In this document: positions 43,069 through 52,383 of the stretch, in pieces | Layout of the letters: each line of letters begins with the position of its first letter | Numbering within the stretch: the stretch's first letter is position 1 | Origin: Calothrix sp. FI2-JRJ7 | GTDB lineage: Bacteria; Cyanobacteriota; Cyanobacteriia; Cyanobacteriales; Nostocaceae | Assembly (NCBI GenBank): GCA_019359675.1 | Contig: JAHHGX010000091.1 | Coordinates: 372,001-436,000 of the forward strand | Length of the DNA: 64,000 nucleotides | Direction of reading: 5' to 3' | Notes under the pieces: generated by a model | Databases searched by the model: none | What the model saw: only the letters and a program-made list of their open reading frames with translations | Told to the model about the DNA's origin: nothing | Translations under genes and position numbers: made by a program

Positions 43069-45018
43069 TTGTTTTCGCACATTGATAGTGAGTTGAAAGT
43101 GCGTATTTTACTTGTTGACGATAACTACGATGACCGCTTACTCATAGCTCATGCACTTGAACAGGAATTTCCAGAAGTAGAACTTCAAGAAGTTTTTAGA
43201 GCGCAAGACTTAGAAGAAGCTTTACTCTTAAGGCAGTTTGATTTAGCGATTACTGACTACGAACTGCGCTGGACTAATGGTTTGACAGTGGTGGGAGCTA
43301 TTAAAAATTTATACCCAGACTGCCCAGTTATTATGTTTACCGCAAGTGGTACGCAAGAAATTGCTGTGGAAGCGATGAAATTAGGGTTAGATGATTATAT
43401 TCTAAAATCGGCTCATCATTACGTTCGTCTACCTGCTGCCGTTAAGTTAGCTTTGGAGAAAGTTGAAACGCAGCGCAAGGTGGCAGGGTTAGAATCAAGA
43501 TTACAAACGCTGCTCGATAATTTAAATGTGGGAATTTACCGTTTGAGTCAAGATGGGGTATTGCTCGAAGTAAATAAAGCATTTTTACGACTTGCAGGAT
43601 TAGGTGATATCACACAAAGCACTGAAATATTGAGTAAATTACAGTTCAATGGTACGCGCGATAAAGAAATTATCTTGCGTTACGAGAATGATATACCAAT
43701 TTGGGTACGGATTAGTCAAACTGTCACCACTAAACCCAGCGGCGCCATTATTATAGATGGGTTGATGGAGGATATTAGCTTATCTAAGCAACGTGAAGCA
43801 GAACGTTTAAAAGCGATGGCAGAACTGGCAACTGCGAAAGAGGAATTAAAAAGGCAAAACAAAGAAGCACGTGAAGCTAACCGCATTAAAGACCAGTTTA
43901 TCGCGATTGTTTCTCACGAACTTCGTAGTCCGCTAACTGCAATATTGGGATGGGCAAAAATACTCAGAAGTGGAAAACTCAGTGAAACAAAGCAAGCACA
44001 GGGTTTGGAGACTATTGAACGAAATGCCAATCTCCAAAACACGCTTATAGAAGATATCTTAGATATTTCGCGCATTATTCAAAATCGATTACGTTTAAAC
44101 AAGCAACCAATTCATATAGTACCGATTGTTCAAAGTGTTTTATTAGATGTGAAACCGCTAGTTCAAGCTAAATCCATTAGTCTTGAGTCTAAAATCGGCG
44201 CCTCAGTTGGTACAATAATGGGAGATGTAGCGCGGTTAGGGCAAGTTATTTCAAATTTGGTCAATAATGCCATTAAGTTTACTCCACAGGGTGGACACAT
44301 ATTTGTCGAGTTGCAACAAATTAACTCCTCTATTCAGTTTACAGTTAAAGATACAGGAGTTGGAATAGGCGCCGATTTTTTGCCACATGTATTTGAACCC
44401 TTCCGTCAAGCAGATAACACTAAAGCACGCACGCACAATGGTCTTGGTTTAGGTTTGGCAATAGTGCGTAATTTAGTTGAAATGCATAATGGCGCCGTAA
44501 AGGTGATGAGTGAGGGTATTGGTAAAGGTGCTACATTTACGGTGGAGCTTCCTATATATAGTATTTCTAGTCAGGAAATAAACGAATCGTTAGAAAAATC
44601 TAAGCAAGATGAAGTTGAAGAAGTTCCATCACTTTCTGGAATACATATATTAATAGTGGATGATGATAAAGATACACGCGAGTTACTAGCTCAAATAATT
44701 GAGGGGTATGAGGCAAAGGTTACGACTACTGCATCTGCCTCTGAAGCATTATCCGTACTAGTTCAATTAGAACCTGATATATTACTATCTGATATCGCCA
44801 TGCCACAAGAGGATGGTTACTCATTAATTCGTAAAATTAGAAGTCAACCAGGAGATATACAGCGCATTCCAGCTATTGCTTTAACTGCTTTCGCACGTGA
44901 AGAAGATAGAAAACAAGCATTAGAAGCAGGTTTTCAGCAGCACCTCGTTAAACCTGTTAACCCCACAGAGTTAGTCACTGCTGTTTGTAGGTTGGGTGGA
45001 CGCGCCAATCTAAGATAA
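43069..45018 (+). CDS. hybrid histidine kinase (REC-PAS-HisKA-HATPase-REC)
   Basis: 649 residues as listed, from a TTG; alternatives are TTG at 43093 or GTG at 43099, which fit the REC domain start (KVRILLVDDNYDDRLLIAH). REC1 about 10-130 (acceptor in LAITDYELRWTNG), PAS about 145-245, coiled linker, HisKA with H in FIAIVSHELRSPLTAIL near 290, HATPase_c (NLVNNAIKFTPQGG; VKDTGVGIGADFL; GLGLGLAIVRNL), and REC2 about 525-645 (ILIVDDDKDTREL; LLSDIAMPQEDGY; HLVKPV). REC1 is clearly paralogous to that of the kinase at 40922, so a local duplication is likely. Its stop overlaps the next start. Confidence 0.92.
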   Translation: MFSHIDSELKVRILLVDDNYDDRLLIAHALEQEFPEVELQEVFRAQDLEEALLLRQFDLAITDYELRWTNGLTVVGAIKNLYPDCPVIMFTASGTQEIAVEAMKLGLDDYILKSAHHYVRLPAAVKLALEKVETQRKVAGLESRLQTLLDNLNVGIYRLSQDGVLLEVNKAFLRLAGLGDITQSTEILSKLQFNGTRDKEIILRYENDIPIWVRISQTVTTKPSGAIIIDGLMEDISLSKQREAERLKAMAELATAKEELKRQNKEAREANRIKDQFIAIVSHELRSPLTAILGWAKILRSGKLSETKQAQGLETIERNANLQNTLIEDILDISRIIQNRLRLNKQPIHIVPIVQSVLLDVKPLVQAKSISLESKIGASVGTIMGDVARLGQVISNLVNNAIKFTPQGGHIFVELQQINSSIQFTVKDTGVGIGADFLPHVFEPFRQADNTKARTHNGLGLGLAIVRNLVEMHNGAVKVMSEGIGKGATFTVELPIYSISSQEINESLEKSKQDEVEEVPSLSGIHILIVDDDKDTRELLAQIIEGYEAKVTTTASASEALSVLVQLEPDILLSDIAMPQEDGYSLIRKIRSQPGDIQRIPAIALTAFAREEDRKQALEAGFQQHLVKPVNPTELVTAVCRLGGRANLR

Positions 45019-46916
45019 TGATTGTTGGGTTATCAGCAGTTACAATTGTATTGCTGCTATATATATTTTTTGCTGTGTCTGACTCTCCATCATTGCGCGA
45101 TAAATATCTGGCTTTAATCTCGGAAATCGTCGAAGCCACGTTAAAGGGTAAGATTAGTTCTGTTGAGCAGGTTTATCAAATGCTGCTCAAGGGAGTTAGT
45201 GTTGATACAGGGGAAGTGTTTGAGATGATATTGGGGGAGCAAGTAAGTTCCACCCAGCTTTCGGTTGACTCTGAAAAGGACGAACTCAAAAAAGCCAAAC
45301 TAACCCGTAGTCTACGTGCGATGAAGACTATTCAAACGCAATGGCAACGTGCAGAGGAACAAAATAAAGCGAGTGCGGTAACAGCATCGGCAATTAGAGA
45401 AATTATTACAGCAGACCCAGATAAACAGCTAAGTGTATTTTTACGTGCGGTTGACCCAAATCAAAAGCAACCTTTGAATATACAGCAAATTCAACAGTTG
45501 GCCAAGTCTTTGCAACAATATGCCCAAGCAGATTGTAATTTACAACAAATATATGATGGAGTCAATCGTGGCATTGCATCATGGCAGCGACTCCAAGATA
45601 ACTTGGTAAGTTGGATGTATGAGCGACAGGAAACTATGGGGTTTGGTGGGGCGCCTTCCGAAAGTGGTCCTTGGGCAACTTGGGCAAAACACGTAAAAAG
45701 TGAAATACCCCAAGCGCTGTTCAAAACTTTGGCAGCAGAAAAATCAGCAATCGAATTTGCCGAACAGCGACGTGCGCTGCAATTAAGTGATTGGGTCGAG
45801 TTAGCTATAGTTTTACAATATATTCAGCGTGGGTTAGTTCATTGGTTCGACCAGCAACCGTACAACGTAAAAGCAGGTTCCAAACTTTCGATTTCGACGT
45901 TTTTGACTTTTGCCGTAATTTGGAGTTTGCTAGCAAATGGTTTTCAGAGTATTTCTAAGATGTACACTGATGGCTGTTGGCAAATCATGATACAAATATT
46001 ACGGACTTTTTCGCAGCGTCAGTATTTCCCATTATATGGAGGGATTTTTGCGTCGTTTTCAGGTAATTATTTACGCGATGCATTAGATTATTTAGACGAA
46101 CCGCTACGTAATGCTGAAGGAACGCAAGAAAAAGCCAGAATTTTAACGTTACTTGGTTATTCACAACGTGCAATGGGTCAAAACCAGCGTGCAAAAGGTT
46201 TTCATACCGAAGCTTTAGAAATAGCAAGAAGTGCAGGTGACAGAACTTGTGAGATAGCGAACCTCAACCATCTGAGTCGTAGTTGTGTGGAAGAGAAAGA
46301 TTATAGTGAAGCAATAAATTATAGTCAGCGTGCATTAATATTGAGTCGCCAAGCAGGTGATAAAGTAGGGGAAGAGAATGCGCTGGTTAATTTAGGCTAT
46401 AGCGAAGTTATGAACTTACAGCAAGAAGACGCTGAAGCTGATAGTTATGAAATGCCAATAAATTATTTACAGCAAGGTTTAAAATTATCTGAGCAACTCG
46501 GTGATATACAGGGTAAAGCTTTGTGTTTGAGTAGTTTGGGGATAGCGTATCAAGTCATTGGGGAATTACAGCTTGCTGTGACAAATTTAGAAGCAGGGTT
46601 TCAAGCAGCACAAGTAGCGGGAGATTTATATTCACAGGGATTAAATTTATCGCATTTAGCTGCGACTAATTATAGTCTCGCTAATTTTGAGCGTGCTGTA
46701 TATACTGCTTCGTTAGGAATGTACTTATTAAATCAAATTGCATCGCGCGAATGGCATAAAGCGGCATCATTGCTTGTTAGACTAGAATCACAGTTGGGTG
46801 AGAACGGTTTTCAACAAGCGTTAACGCAAAGTCGTCCTAGAATTATTGCGGTTATCGGTGTAGATGGTTATGATTATCTTCCACAATTACTAGAAGATTA
46901 TAAACGAGAATTATAA
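45018..46916 (+). CDS. TPR-repeat protein, translationally coupled to the hybrid kinase
   Basis: 632 residues. The ATG shares a base with the TAA of the hybrid kinase (TAATG), so translation is probably coupled. An N-terminal membrane anchor (GLSAVTIVLLLYIFFAV) is followed by a helical region without known motif (about 30-310) containing a second hydrophobic stretch (STFLTFAVIWSLLANGF), then TPR repeats from about 340 to 590 (ARILTLLGYSQRAMGQNQRA, EIANLNHLSRSCVEEKDYSE, ALCLSSLGIAYQVIGELQLA). It probably scaffolds or modulates the signalling cluster; the coupling supports this, but no direct function is known. Confidence 0.82.
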   Translation: MIVGLSAVTIVLLLYIFFAVSDSPSLRDKYLALISEIVEATLKGKISSVEQVYQMLLKGVSVDTGEVFEMILGEQVSSTQLSVDSEKDELKKAKLTRSLRAMKTIQTQWQRAEEQNKASAVTASAIREIITADPDKQLSVFLRAVDPNQKQPLNIQQIQQLAKSLQQYAQADCNLQQIYDGVNRGIASWQRLQDNLVSWMYERQETMGFGGAPSESGPWATWAKHVKSEIPQALFKTLAAEKSAIEFAEQRRALQLSDWVELAIVLQYIQRGLVHWFDQQPYNVKAGSKLSISTFLTFAVIWSLLANGFQSISKMYTDGCWQIMIQILRTFSQRQYFPLYGGIFASFSGNYLRDALDYLDEPLRNAEGTQEKARILTLLGYSQRAMGQNQRAKGFHTEALEIARSAGDRTCEIANLNHLSRSCVEEKDYSEAINYSQRALILSRQAGDKVGEENALVNLGYSEVMNLQQEDAEADSYEMPINYLQQGLKLSEQLGDIQGKALCLSSLGIAYQVIGELQLAVTNLEAGFQAAQVAGDLYSQGLNLSHLAATNYSLANFERAVYTASLGMYLLNQIASREWHKAASLLVRLESQLGENGFQQALTQSRPRIIAVIGVDGYDYLPQLLEDYKREL

Positions 46917-46929
46917 TTATATGGAAATT

Positions 46930-46963
46930 ACTCTTGTGGAATGGGCATCCTTGCCCGTCCCAT
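46930..46963. repeat. CTCTTGTGGAATGGGCATCCTTGCCCGTCC repeat
   Basis: Copy of the GGGCATCC family 14 bases past the TPR gene stop; GGGCATCCTTGCCC gives a short hairpin that may end the kinase-TPR transcript. Confidence 0.6.
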
Positions 46964-46983
46964 TAAACAATATTAAACAATAT

Positions 46984-47122
46984 ACAGCAGATTGCGAGTA
47001 AATGAGGTACACCAATATTTGTCGTATAAATAGGTAAAATAGAAACTCTACCTAATTTGATTAATTACTAACATTTTAGACATTTTTCAATTACTGTACC
47101 TCACCAACCTGCAATCTGCTGT
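46984..47122. mobile_element. 139-bp inverted-repeat element with ACAGCAGATTGC termini
   Basis: ACAGCAGATTGC (46984-46995) and GCAATCTGCTGT (47111-47122) are perfect inverted ends; just inside, AATGAGGTACACCAATA mirrors ATTACTGTACCTCACCAA imperfectly. Non-coding, MITE-like, and different from the AGGACTTACG and ATCTTGCACC elements. A partial relative (AGCAATCTGCTGATT) occurs near 3339. Confidence 0.65.
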
Positions 47123-47278
47123 AAATAAGCCGAAAGTAGTACTAATGATTATCATTCTCTATTTAAACATCAATCTTAAACCAGTCGGCACCTCAACTAG
47201 TAAACGCCTATAATTTAATCTGATTATAAAAAGTAATTTGTATATAAAAACACTTATCCCCCTTTCCCCTCTCAAAGT

Positions 47279-48223
47279 ATGACAACACTTATAAACTACT
47301 ACCAACAAGTAAAAGATAAATTAAAGTCTCAGCTTCAACCTAACACGGCGCCTGAAGTAGCTGTCAAGGTTATTCAACGAGAAATTAATGCACTTACAGA
47401 TATTAATAGTGAGTATATGCAGAGCTTGACGCCACCTCAAGCACGACTTGCGAGTACTTTGTTACAATCTTTGAGTCAGTATACAAGCGTTTTATTATTA
47501 GTCAAACCTCAGATAGATGAAAATAATGTATTACCACAACAAAATTTTGCAGAATTAACGACAAAGTTAGTATCACCGATAAAAAATGCAATTACGGTGC
47601 CTAATTATAAGTTAGCATTGATACAGAAAGCACAGCAAAGTAGAGAATTGCTTAGTAGTTTACTAGCTGGGGGTTTGGCAGGAGTTCTTGAAGGTGGATG
47701 GTATTGGGGACTTATAGGCGCCGCAATAGGTGGTATAACTGGAGGCACGATAGCACAGGTTATTAAGCCAAAAAAAGAAAATCAAGCTTTAGAAATAAAT
47801 CAAACTGCTGTTACTGAGGTAAATATAGATATAGATAAATTACTAAACTATCTTTATCAAGCTTTACAGTCAATCGATATAACAGTAGCAGGGTATAGAA
47901 ATGAAGATAAAGTGCCCAAGGAGGGTATAGAGAATAATCTTGATTTATTAGAGTATCTTCAAGATTTAATGGCAGATGGACTTGATGATAACATTCAGTT
48001 GCCTGTGAGTGTAAGGCGCCGGATAGAGCAAGCAGCTAGTATTTTAAGGCATCATGGAATTGAAGCGCGTACATATGAACCAAATGTAGACCAAGATATG
48101 TTTTATTTTGAGCCAAGTTTGGATGCTGAGATTAATGATTATATTACCCTAAAACACGCATTAGTAAAAGATAACCGCGTTTTATTACCTGGTTATGTTA
48201 TTGAACCCGCAATAAATAAATAA
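47279..48223 (+). CDS. glycine-zipper protein, partner of the Hsp70-like ATPase
   Basis: 314 residues, not a family I can name. N-terminal helical part (1-125), then a hydrophobic glycine-rich segment at about 128-162 (LLAGGLAGVLEGGWYWGLIG, AAIGGITGGTIAQV) that fits a glycine zipper able to insert in or form membranes. The C-terminal soluble part (165-314) has a helix pair with NIDIDKLLNYLYQALQSID and RRRIEQAASILRHHGIEART. The stop is 2 bases before the ATG of the Hsp70-like gene, so the two are one operon. Such a pairing suggests a chaperone-like ATPase acting on, or with, a membrane-active protein. Confidence 0.7.
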   Translation: MTTLINYYQQVKDKLKSQLQPNTAPEVAVKVIQREINALTDINSEYMQSLTPPQARLASTLLQSLSQYTSVLLLVKPQIDENNVLPQQNFAELTTKLVSPIKNAITVPNYKLALIQKAQQSRELLSSLLAGGLAGVLEGGWYWGLIGAAIGGITGGTIAQVIKPKKENQALEINQTAVTEVNIDIDKLLNYLYQALQSIDITVAGYRNEDKVPKEGIENNLDLLEYLQDLMADGLDDNIQLPVSVRRRIEQAASILRHHGIEARTYEPNVDQDMFYFEPSLDAEINDYITLKHALVKDNRVLLPGYVIEPAINK

Positions 48224-48225
48224 TT

Positions 48226-50181
48226 ATGCAAGATTATCTAAATACAAAAATTATTGGTTTTGACTTAGGTCACGGAGAAACATCACTCACCTGGGTCAGC
48301 GCAAATAACCAAGATACCCCCCAAAGTCTACTAATTAACAACCGCAAAAGTCAAATTACCGCCATCGCCAACCACCCAACGCGCGGTACACTTATAGGTG
48401 ATATGGCTTTTCAAATATCTGATGCTAACACCTTTGATATAGCATTCAAAAGTCGCAGGTTCGATGATAGAGAATATCAAAAGACTATCCAAGACTTTGT
48501 TAAAGCCATCTATGACCACTTAATTTCTACCACACAAATCCAACCCTCCGACACAAATTACTTCTTCATCGGTTGTCCTTCAGGATGGTGGCAAGAAGAA
48601 ATTAACACTTACAAACAGCTTTTAGCAGAGATTTTACCCAATTCTAATATAGTAAAAGAATCGCGTGCGGCTTTGATGCACGCGAAAGAAAGCGGTATAT
48701 TTACAATTCAAGAACTCCAAAAATCTGTATTAATCATCGATATAGGTTCCTCAACAACCGATTATACTCTGGTTAAGGGTATGGCTGACACACCTATTGA
48801 CTTTGGATATGATTTAGGCGCCTCGCTGATCGACAAAGAAATATTACAATTAACTCTAGAACTACACCGTCAATACCGTCAAGGAGATGAAAAAATAATT
48901 CATCTTGCTGACCATCTTAGTGAAGGTGAAATTTTGCAGCTTGAAGAAGTTGAACAGCTAGAAGCAATATTTCAACAACATACTATATATAGAAACCGTT
49001 GCGAGTTACGCTGTCGCAAAGCCAAAGAAGAATATTTTAACTTTTTTCAACTGCACGAAGACAGTTTTGTGAATGTTGGTAGTGAAGATATTCAGCGTAA
49101 GTATAAATTTATGCCTTTGGTTAATGGCAAAATAATGGATGTTATTTTAAATAAACCTTTGGCTAAGTTAGATAATAACAGTTGGCGCCAAGCTTTTACT
49201 GACCAGTTAGTAACAGTACAGAAAAAATTATCAGAATTAGATATTGAACCAAGTGCAATACTACTTACAGGTAGTGCATCCAAAATGTACTTTATATTAG
49301 ACACCTGTCAAGAAGTATTTCCGCAACTGTCTTGTAAACGTGATGGAGAACCCGAACTTAGTATAGCTAGAGGACTTGCACGTTGGGGAAGAGTCTATCT
49401 TCGTACATCTGGCTTTGTTAAAGAAATAAGTCAATTTCTTGACAATGAACTTACAGATATTGTAGGTAATTACGTACCAACATTTTTAGATAGACTTGCA
49501 GAAGAACTAGCAACTGGTTTAGTTAATGAAGTAATTACGACTAGTATAAAAGACTGGCGCCAGCGTAAGATTCTTACATTAAAAGCACTCGAAGCGGATA
49601 TTGAGCAAAAAGCCAAAGCTTGGTTAGCAGGAAGTGAAGGAAATCAGAAAGTCACCAATTGCTTGTTAGACTGGTTATCTACAGTGCAAAGTGAAGTTCG
49701 CGAACAAACTGATGAAATTTCTCGTAAATATAGCTTGCCAATAGGTACATTAAATGCTAGGGAAATAAACTTAAGTGACCAAACCGAGAAAGTATCAACA
49801 TCGGTATCATTCGATGACTTAACCGGACTTTCGGTGTTTATGGGACACTTAGTTGGGTTAATAGTAGGTGCCGTTTTAGCGGGGTTATTCCATATACTAC
49901 TATTTGCGGGAATATTGGCGCCTATCTTAGGAATAGTCGCATACTTTGCAGGAGAATCTTTGGTTAAAGAAACTGATATACCAGGTTGGGTACGCAACTT
50001 CATTTCTGATACTCGCATTAGTAACCTAGCAACAACAAAGAAACCAGAACTACAGCAAAAAATCCATGAAACCCTAACAAAAGACCCTACTATTGCAATT
50101 AAACTAGCCAAAGCTATCAGTGAATGGTTAAAAGAAAGCGTTCAAGAACAAGCAGACAAAGCCCGCTTATTAATAGCTTAA
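48226..50181 (+). CDS. membrane-anchored Hsp70/actin-like ATPase
   Basis: 651 residues. Actin/Hsp70 fold: phosphate-1 loop IIGFDLGHGETSLTW at 8-22, connecting FFIGCPSGWWQEE (about 108), ESRAALMHAKESGI (about 145), phosphate-2 loop VLIIDIGSSTTDYTLV (about 167-182), adenosine motif ILLTGSASKMYFI (about 345). No Hsp70 substrate-binding domain. Instead, the C-terminal part is helical, with two hydrophobic segments (about 540-580: FMGHLVGLIVGAVLAGLFHI, LLFAGILAPILGIVAYF) and an amphipathic tail. It is therefore a membrane-bound ATPase with glycine-rich helices like its upstream partner. Function unknown. Confidence 0.8.
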   Translation: MQDYLNTKIIGFDLGHGETSLTWVSANNQDTPQSLLINNRKSQITAIANHPTRGTLIGDMAFQISDANTFDIAFKSRRFDDREYQKTIQDFVKAIYDHLISTTQIQPSDTNYFFIGCPSGWWQEEINTYKQLLAEILPNSNIVKESRAALMHAKESGIFTIQELQKSVLIIDIGSSTTDYTLVKGMADTPIDFGYDLGASLIDKEILQLTLELHRQYRQGDEKIIHLADHLSEGEILQLEEVEQLEAIFQQHTIYRNRCELRCRKAKEEYFNFFQLHEDSFVNVGSEDIQRKYKFMPLVNGKIMDVILNKPLAKLDNNSWRQAFTDQLVTVQKKLSELDIEPSAILLTGSASKMYFILDTCQEVFPQLSCKRDGEPELSIARGLARWGRVYLRTSGFVKEISQFLDNELTDIVGNYVPTFLDRLAEELATGLVNEVITTSIKDWRQRKILTLKALEADIEQKAKAWLAGSEGNQKVTNCLLDWLSTVQSEVREQTDEISRKYSLPIGTLNAREINLSDQTEKVSTSVSFDDLTGLSVFMGHLVGLIVGAVLAGLFHILLFAGILAPILGIVAYFAGESLVKETDIPGWVRNFISDTRISNLATTKKPELQQKIHETLTKDPTIAIKLAKAISEWLKESVQEQADKARLLIA

Positions 50182-50188
50182 AATAAAG

Positions 50189-50219
50189 TCTTGTGGAGCA
50201 GGCATCCCCGCCTGCCTCC
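50189..50219. repeat. CTTGTGGAGCAGGCATCCCCGCCTGCC repeat
   Basis: GGGCATCC-family variant 7 bases past the Hsp70-like stop; GCAGGCATCCCCGCCTGC forms a hairpin that could end the operon's transcript. Confidence 0.65.
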
Positions 50220-50395
50220 CCCAAAAATATCTTTTTATTTACGGTAAGAAGATAACTATGACAAGCATTTTTACTGTTACAATATGAATCTGTAAAATTT
50301 GGTTGACCAAGCAATTTTCTCGTTGAAGCGCGCGTAATTCCTGTTGTCAAATAATTCTTCATCAAATCCTCACTCATATATAAACGTAAATTGCG

Positions 50396-50458
50396 ACAAT
50401 GTATGGAGATAGTTTTGTCGAACTACACTATCAAGGTCTTCATAATTACGAGTTATAA
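50396..50458 (+). pseudogene. 3' remnant of a DHFR-like reductase gene
   Basis: The plus strand reads TMYGDSFVELHYQ then GLHNYEL and a TAA. This matches, nearly residue for residue, the end of the intact reductase at 53921-54481 (TVYGDSFVELHYQ). Only 20 codons are left and nothing upstream continues it. It marks a former second copy or a rearrangement breakpoint. The last bases overlap the end of the convergent alpha/beta hydrolase gene. Confidence 0.7.
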
Positions 50459-51292
50459 TTTTGATAAGAACTCTAAAACTAGCTGATTAAATTTTTGTGG
50501 ATGCTCTATTGGACTCCAGTGTCCACACTCATCGATAATTTCTAAGCGCGCGTTAGGTATATTTTTCGCAGCATTCACAGCATGACTTACAGGAACCATT
50601 GGGTCTTGTTTACCCCATATAATTAATGTTGGAGCACTAATTGTGTTTAACTTTTCAACGATTGGCTGATAAAATTGACTCCAAATATTAAAATTTGAGC
50701 TACCAACATTGAGCATAGCTTGTGTTGCTTCGGGAAGCGTTGCCATTTGATAAAATTCTTCGACTAACTCTGGAGTAATTAGTTTTGAGTTATAAACAGC
50801 TTGCTTACATAACATCGTTAAACCAGATTTACTAGGCTTACCTAATAGCTTACCTAGAATTGGAATTGTTGGAAGTCGCAATAGTAGACTTATTTCTTTC
50901 CCTAAACCTGCACTACCAACTATTACAAGCTTATCTACCAACTCTGGAAACTTTATTGCAACAGTAAGCGCGACACCTCCTCCAGCAGAGGCGCCAATTA
51001 AACTTGCTTTCTGAATATCTAGAGCTTGCATAAATTGGCGTGTAAAATTAGCCATAAAATCAAAGGTATATTTGGCGCCAGGTTTATCAGTAAGTCCTGA
51101 GCCAACCATATCAAAAGCATAAACACGATGATGTTTGGCTAGCTCAAAAATATTGTGCTTCCACAGTTCGATGTAACCACCACCACCATGAAGCAAAATT
51201 ACTATGCTTCCATTTTCACCCAGTTGCCAGTATCGGGTGTTGACGCTCTCAATTTTGATGTATTGATTTAAAGGTAGTTCGGTGAGACTCAT
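50453..51292 (-). CDS. alpha/beta hydrolase
   Basis: 279 residues from ATG 51292 (MSLTELPLNQYIKIESVNTR); ATG 51301 adds three residues. Oxyanion motif ILLHGGGGYIELWKHN, nucleophile elbow GASAGGGVAL (Ser about residue 108), acid in IIWGKQDPMVPVSHA, and catalytic His in ECGHWSPIEHPQKFNQLVLE. This is the classical arrangement of the epoxide hydrolase/meta-cleavage hydrolase type. It is cytoplasmic with no signal. The substrate cannot be told. It converges on the DHFR-like remnant. Confidence 0.9.
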   Translation of the reverse strand: MSLTELPLNQYIKIESVNTRYWQLGENGSIVILLHGGGGYIELWKHNIFELAKHHRVYAFDMVGSGLTDKPGAKYTFDFMANFTRQFMQALDIQKASLIGASAGGGVALTVAIKFPELVDKLVIVGSAGLGKEISLLLRLPTIPILGKLLGKPSKSGLTMLCKQAVYNSKLITPELVEEFYQMATLPEATQAMLNVGSSNFNIWSQFYQPIVEKLNTISAPTLIIWGKQDPMVPVSHAVNAAKNIPNARLEIIDECGHWSPIEHPQKFNQLVLEFLSKL

Positions 51293-51322
51293 TCGACACA
51301 CTCTAAAGTTTTAGATTATAGT

Positions 51323-51586
51323 TTAACCCTCAAACTTTACATAAATTTCTGTAGGGTGGGATTTTGCCCATTCGATGTCCCACGGGGTAAACCCCAAGCT
51401 TTGGTACAAAGAAGCAGCTACTTCATTTTCCTTACGATGACTCGTTGCAATTATCTCAACATCTGGACATAGTTTGAGGCACCGTATTACTTCTACCATT
51501 GTTGCTCGTCCATAACCTTGACGCTGATACTTAGAATCAATATTGAGAGTTGGCGCCAAACCTATAATGTTTTGGAGCAAGTACAA
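51323..51586 (-). pseudogene. GNAT acetyltransferase, 5' truncated
   Basis: The frame reads from a TTG at 51586. It keeps the acetyl-CoA binding motif of GNAT enzymes (SKYQRQGYGRATMVEVIRCL, R/Q-x-x-G-x-G/A) and the second half (LYQSLGFTPWDIEWA). The first 50-60 residues of the fold (strands 1-3) are absent, because the divergent methyltransferase gene begins only 30 bases upstream. It is most likely a fragment rather than a working enzyme. A short start variant cannot be excluded. Confidence 0.6.
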
Positions 51587-51615
51587 GTAGTTTGAAATTG
51601 AATAGAGGCATTAGG

Positions 51616-52383
51616 ATGACCCTAACAACATATGGAACTCTGTGTACCGAAGTTTACAATATCACTAAGCCAATTGGTGGAGAGTATCCTGACGTAAGTT
51701 ACTACATAAGGCACCTTTCTAAAATTGGCGGAAAAATCCTTGAGGTGATGGTAGGTACAGGGCGCCTACTTATACCATTACTAGAAGCTGGTTTACAAGT
51801 TGAAGGTGTTGATGTTTCACCTGATATGCTAGCTTCTTGTCACTCGCATTGTGCAGCCAGAGGTTTGTCTCCTGTTCTCTATCAAGCTAACGTCAAAGAT
51901 TTAGATTTGCCCAGTAGATATAATGCAATAGTAGTCAGCTTTGGCTCGTTCATGCTGTTGGAAAGACGGTCTGCTGCTGTCGCTGCATTGCAAGCTTTTG
52001 CAACACACCTTGAACCACAGGGTCGTATATTCATTGATTTGGAACTTCCTGTTGAAGATTTTAAGACAGAAAATATTATTAAGCAATCTTTGCCGATAGA
52101 GTGTGCTGATGGCTCAATCATTTTAATACAAACTTCTTGTAATATCTCCTTTCTCTCCCAAATTAATCTAACTTTTATTCGTTATGAAAAATGGAAAGAT
52201 GGTAAATTAGTAGCAACAGAACTTCAACGTTTGCCACTCCATTGGTTTGGACGAGATGAATTTATATTATTTTTAGAGCAAAATGGTTATAAAGATATCA
52301 CGTTGTGTGCCAACTACATAGATGATTTGCAGCCTAGTTCGCATACAGATACTATGTGTTTTTCTGCCACCATATGCGATTAA
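51616..52383 (+). CDS. class I SAM-dependent methyltransferase
   Basis: 255 residues from the ATG at 51616, chosen because AGAGG lies 7 bases upstream; an in-frame TTG at 51592 would add eight residues. Motif I ILEVMVGTGRLLIPLLEAG (SAM binding), acidic VEGVDVSPDMLASC, motif II-like YNAIVVSFGSFMLL, and a C-terminal part with HWFGRDEFILFLEQNGYKDI. The Glu/Val-rich motif I (E-V-M-V-G-T-G-R) is a known variant of the UbiE-like group. The substrate is unknown. It is cytoplasmic and not in an operon. Confidence 0.85.
   Translation: MTLTTYGTLCTEVYNITKPIGGEYPDVSYYIRHLSKIGGKILEVMVGTGRLLIPLLEAGLQVEGVDVSPDMLASCHSHCAARGLSPVLYQANVKDLDLPSRYNAIVVSFGSFMLLERRSAAVAALQAFATHLEPQGRIFIDLELPVEDFKTENIIKQSLPIECADGSIILIQTSCNISFLSQINLTFIRYEKWKDGKLVATELQRLPLHWFGRDEFILFLEQNGYKDITLCANYIDDLQPSSHTDTMCFSATICD

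Larger units (their letters stand above)
46917..47278. other. intergenic region with repeats before the Hsp70-like operon
   Basis: 362 bases without a gene. It holds a GGGCATCC repeat (46930-46963) and an unrelated 139-bp inverted-repeat element (46984-47122). The AT-rich part 47150-47270 is the likely promoter region of the glycine-zipper gene. Confidence 0.6.

Noticed and set aside
50117-50377. 86-codon reverse frame between the Hsp70-like and hydrolase genes
   Set aside because: Antisense to the Hsp70-like C-terminus and a repeat; no family features.
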